NCBI RefSeq assembly: GCF_008180195.1
Contig: NZ_VTAV01000002.1
Coordinates: forward strand, 186,001 to 250,000
Source of the DNA: Sphingobacterium phlebotomi
GTDB lineage: Bacteria; Bacteroidota; Bacteroidia; Sphingobacteriales; Sphingobacteriaceae
Reading direction: 5' to 3'
Length of the DNA: 64,000 nucleotides
Shown here: piece after piece, positions 63,585 to 64,000 of the stretch
Numbering within the stretch: the first letter of the stretch is position 1
Layout of the letters: every line of letters begins with the position of its first letter
The notes under the pieces: model-generated
Databases searched by the model: none
What the model was told of the DNA's origin: nothing
What the model saw: only the letters and a program-made list of their open reading frames with translations
Program-made: the position numbers and the translations under genes

Positions 63585-64000
63585 ATGAAGAACATCTATA
63601 TCTTTCTATTTGGCTGCGCCATTTTGCTGTCGTCCTGTGGCGGAGGGAAATATGCGGCGACGGAAAAAATTTATAATGAGAAGGCAAAGGAATTTGCGGA
63701 ATTATATAAAGAAGCACCCGTAACGGGCCAATTGGAAAAGGTTAGTGTTCGGGAAAAGGAATGGATAGCTTCGGTTAATTTCGGTGTTCGAAAACCGAAT
63801 TATGTTGTTCTTCACCATACAGCACAAAATTCTACAGAACAAACCGTCAGAACGTTCCATAATCAAACGGTAGGTGTCAGTTCTCATTATGTGATTGGGC
63901 GCGACGGAAAAGTTATACAGATGGTGAATGATTTATATCGGGGGCATCATGCTGGTATAAGCAGATGGGGAAATGATACAGACCTCAACTCGTCATCTAT
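63585..64000 (+). CDS. N-acetylmuramoyl-L-alanine amidase lipoprotein, 5' part
   Basis: The gene runs off the right edge; about 138 codons are visible. It starts at the ATG at 63585. A lipobox (L-L-S-S-C, Cys near residue 18) is followed by an amidase_2 domain with the zinc His in V-V-L-H-H-T-A (near 77) and a segment S-S-H-Y-V-I-G-R-D-G-K-V (near 100). The G-H-H-A-G-I region near 122 fits the same family. It should cleave the bond between muramic acid and L-alanine in peptidoglycan, at the inner face of the outer membrane. Confidence 0.85.
   Translation, partial: MKNIYIFLFGCAILLSSCGGGKYAATEKIYNEKAKEFAELYKEAPVTGQLEKVSVREKEWIASVNFGVRKPNYVVLHHTAQNSTEQTVRTFHNQTVGVSSHYVIGRDGKVIQMVNDLYRGHHAGISRWGNDTDLNSSS

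Noticed and set aside
1..64000. CRISPR array, tRNA or rRNA genes, intact insertion sequence
   Set aside because: No regularly spaced repeats, cloverleaf-like sequences, rRNA-like segments or transposase genes were seen in the intergenic regions.

Overview
The window is chromosomal DNA of a Bacteroidota bacterium, most likely family Sphingobacteriaceae (Sphingobacterium, Pedobacter, Parapedobacter or Olivibacter relatives). The evidence is two SusC/SusD pairs, a hybrid two-component sensor (HTCS), a FecR-controlled ECF sigma system, the rpmB-rpmG-DUF4295-ftsY block, bacillithiol synthesis (bshC), futalosine-route menaquinone synthesis (mqnD), and promoters resembling the TTG/TAnnTTTG type. No tRNA, rRNA, CRISPR array, intact insertion sequence or prophage was seen.

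Layout. 1-175: the N-terminus of a phytochrome-like sensor leaves the left edge. 453-3223: minus-strand operon kduI, DUF4861 lipoprotein, kduD, for 4-deoxy-5-keto-uronate catabolism. 3372-6877: small membrane proteins, a Dabb protein, gnd and surE. 6981-16613: ECF sigma, FecR anti-sigma, STN-type SusC, SusD and an M14 metallopeptidase, which looks like a peptide-acquisition locus under transenvelope signalling. 16685-35108: a polysaccharide utilisation locus (PUL). GH88 and an HTCS are on the minus strand. SusC, SusD, a DUF4959/DUF5000-type lipoprotein, a DUF4998-GH43 protein, GH105, a BNR_4 propeller protein and an LctP-family permease are on the plus strand. 35174-63510 is mainly housekeeping: mqnD, secA, peptidases, glutamate dehydrogenase, gcvT, recO, ribosomal proteins, ftsY, rimO, bshC, a Crp regulator, two guanidino-modifying enzymes and gcvP. 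The right edge cuts an N-acetylmuramoyl-L-alanine amidase lipoprotein.

How the genes fit together. GH88 and GH105 both act on 4,5-unsaturated uronyl sugars, the products of polysaccharide lyases. Their product spontaneously becomes 4-deoxy-5-keto-uronate, the KduI substrate, and KduD then yields 2-keto-3-deoxygluconate. The PUL has no classical lyase, so the BNR_4 propeller protein is the leading candidate for the missing one. The absence of sulfatases argues against a heavily sulfated substrate. A glucuronate-bearing glycan such as arabinogalactan-protein or a related plant or algal polymer is plausible but not proven.

The points most worth checking are the BNR_4 protein as a lyase, the LctP permease at the end of the PUL, a putative HTCS operator, a G9 tract inside the HTCS gene, an apparent non-ATG start of the sigma factor just after a strong promoter, a hairpin between sigma and anti-sigma genes, a degenerate thiamine-pyrophosphokinase-like protein, and a 36-bp perfect repeat bracketing the DUF423 region.
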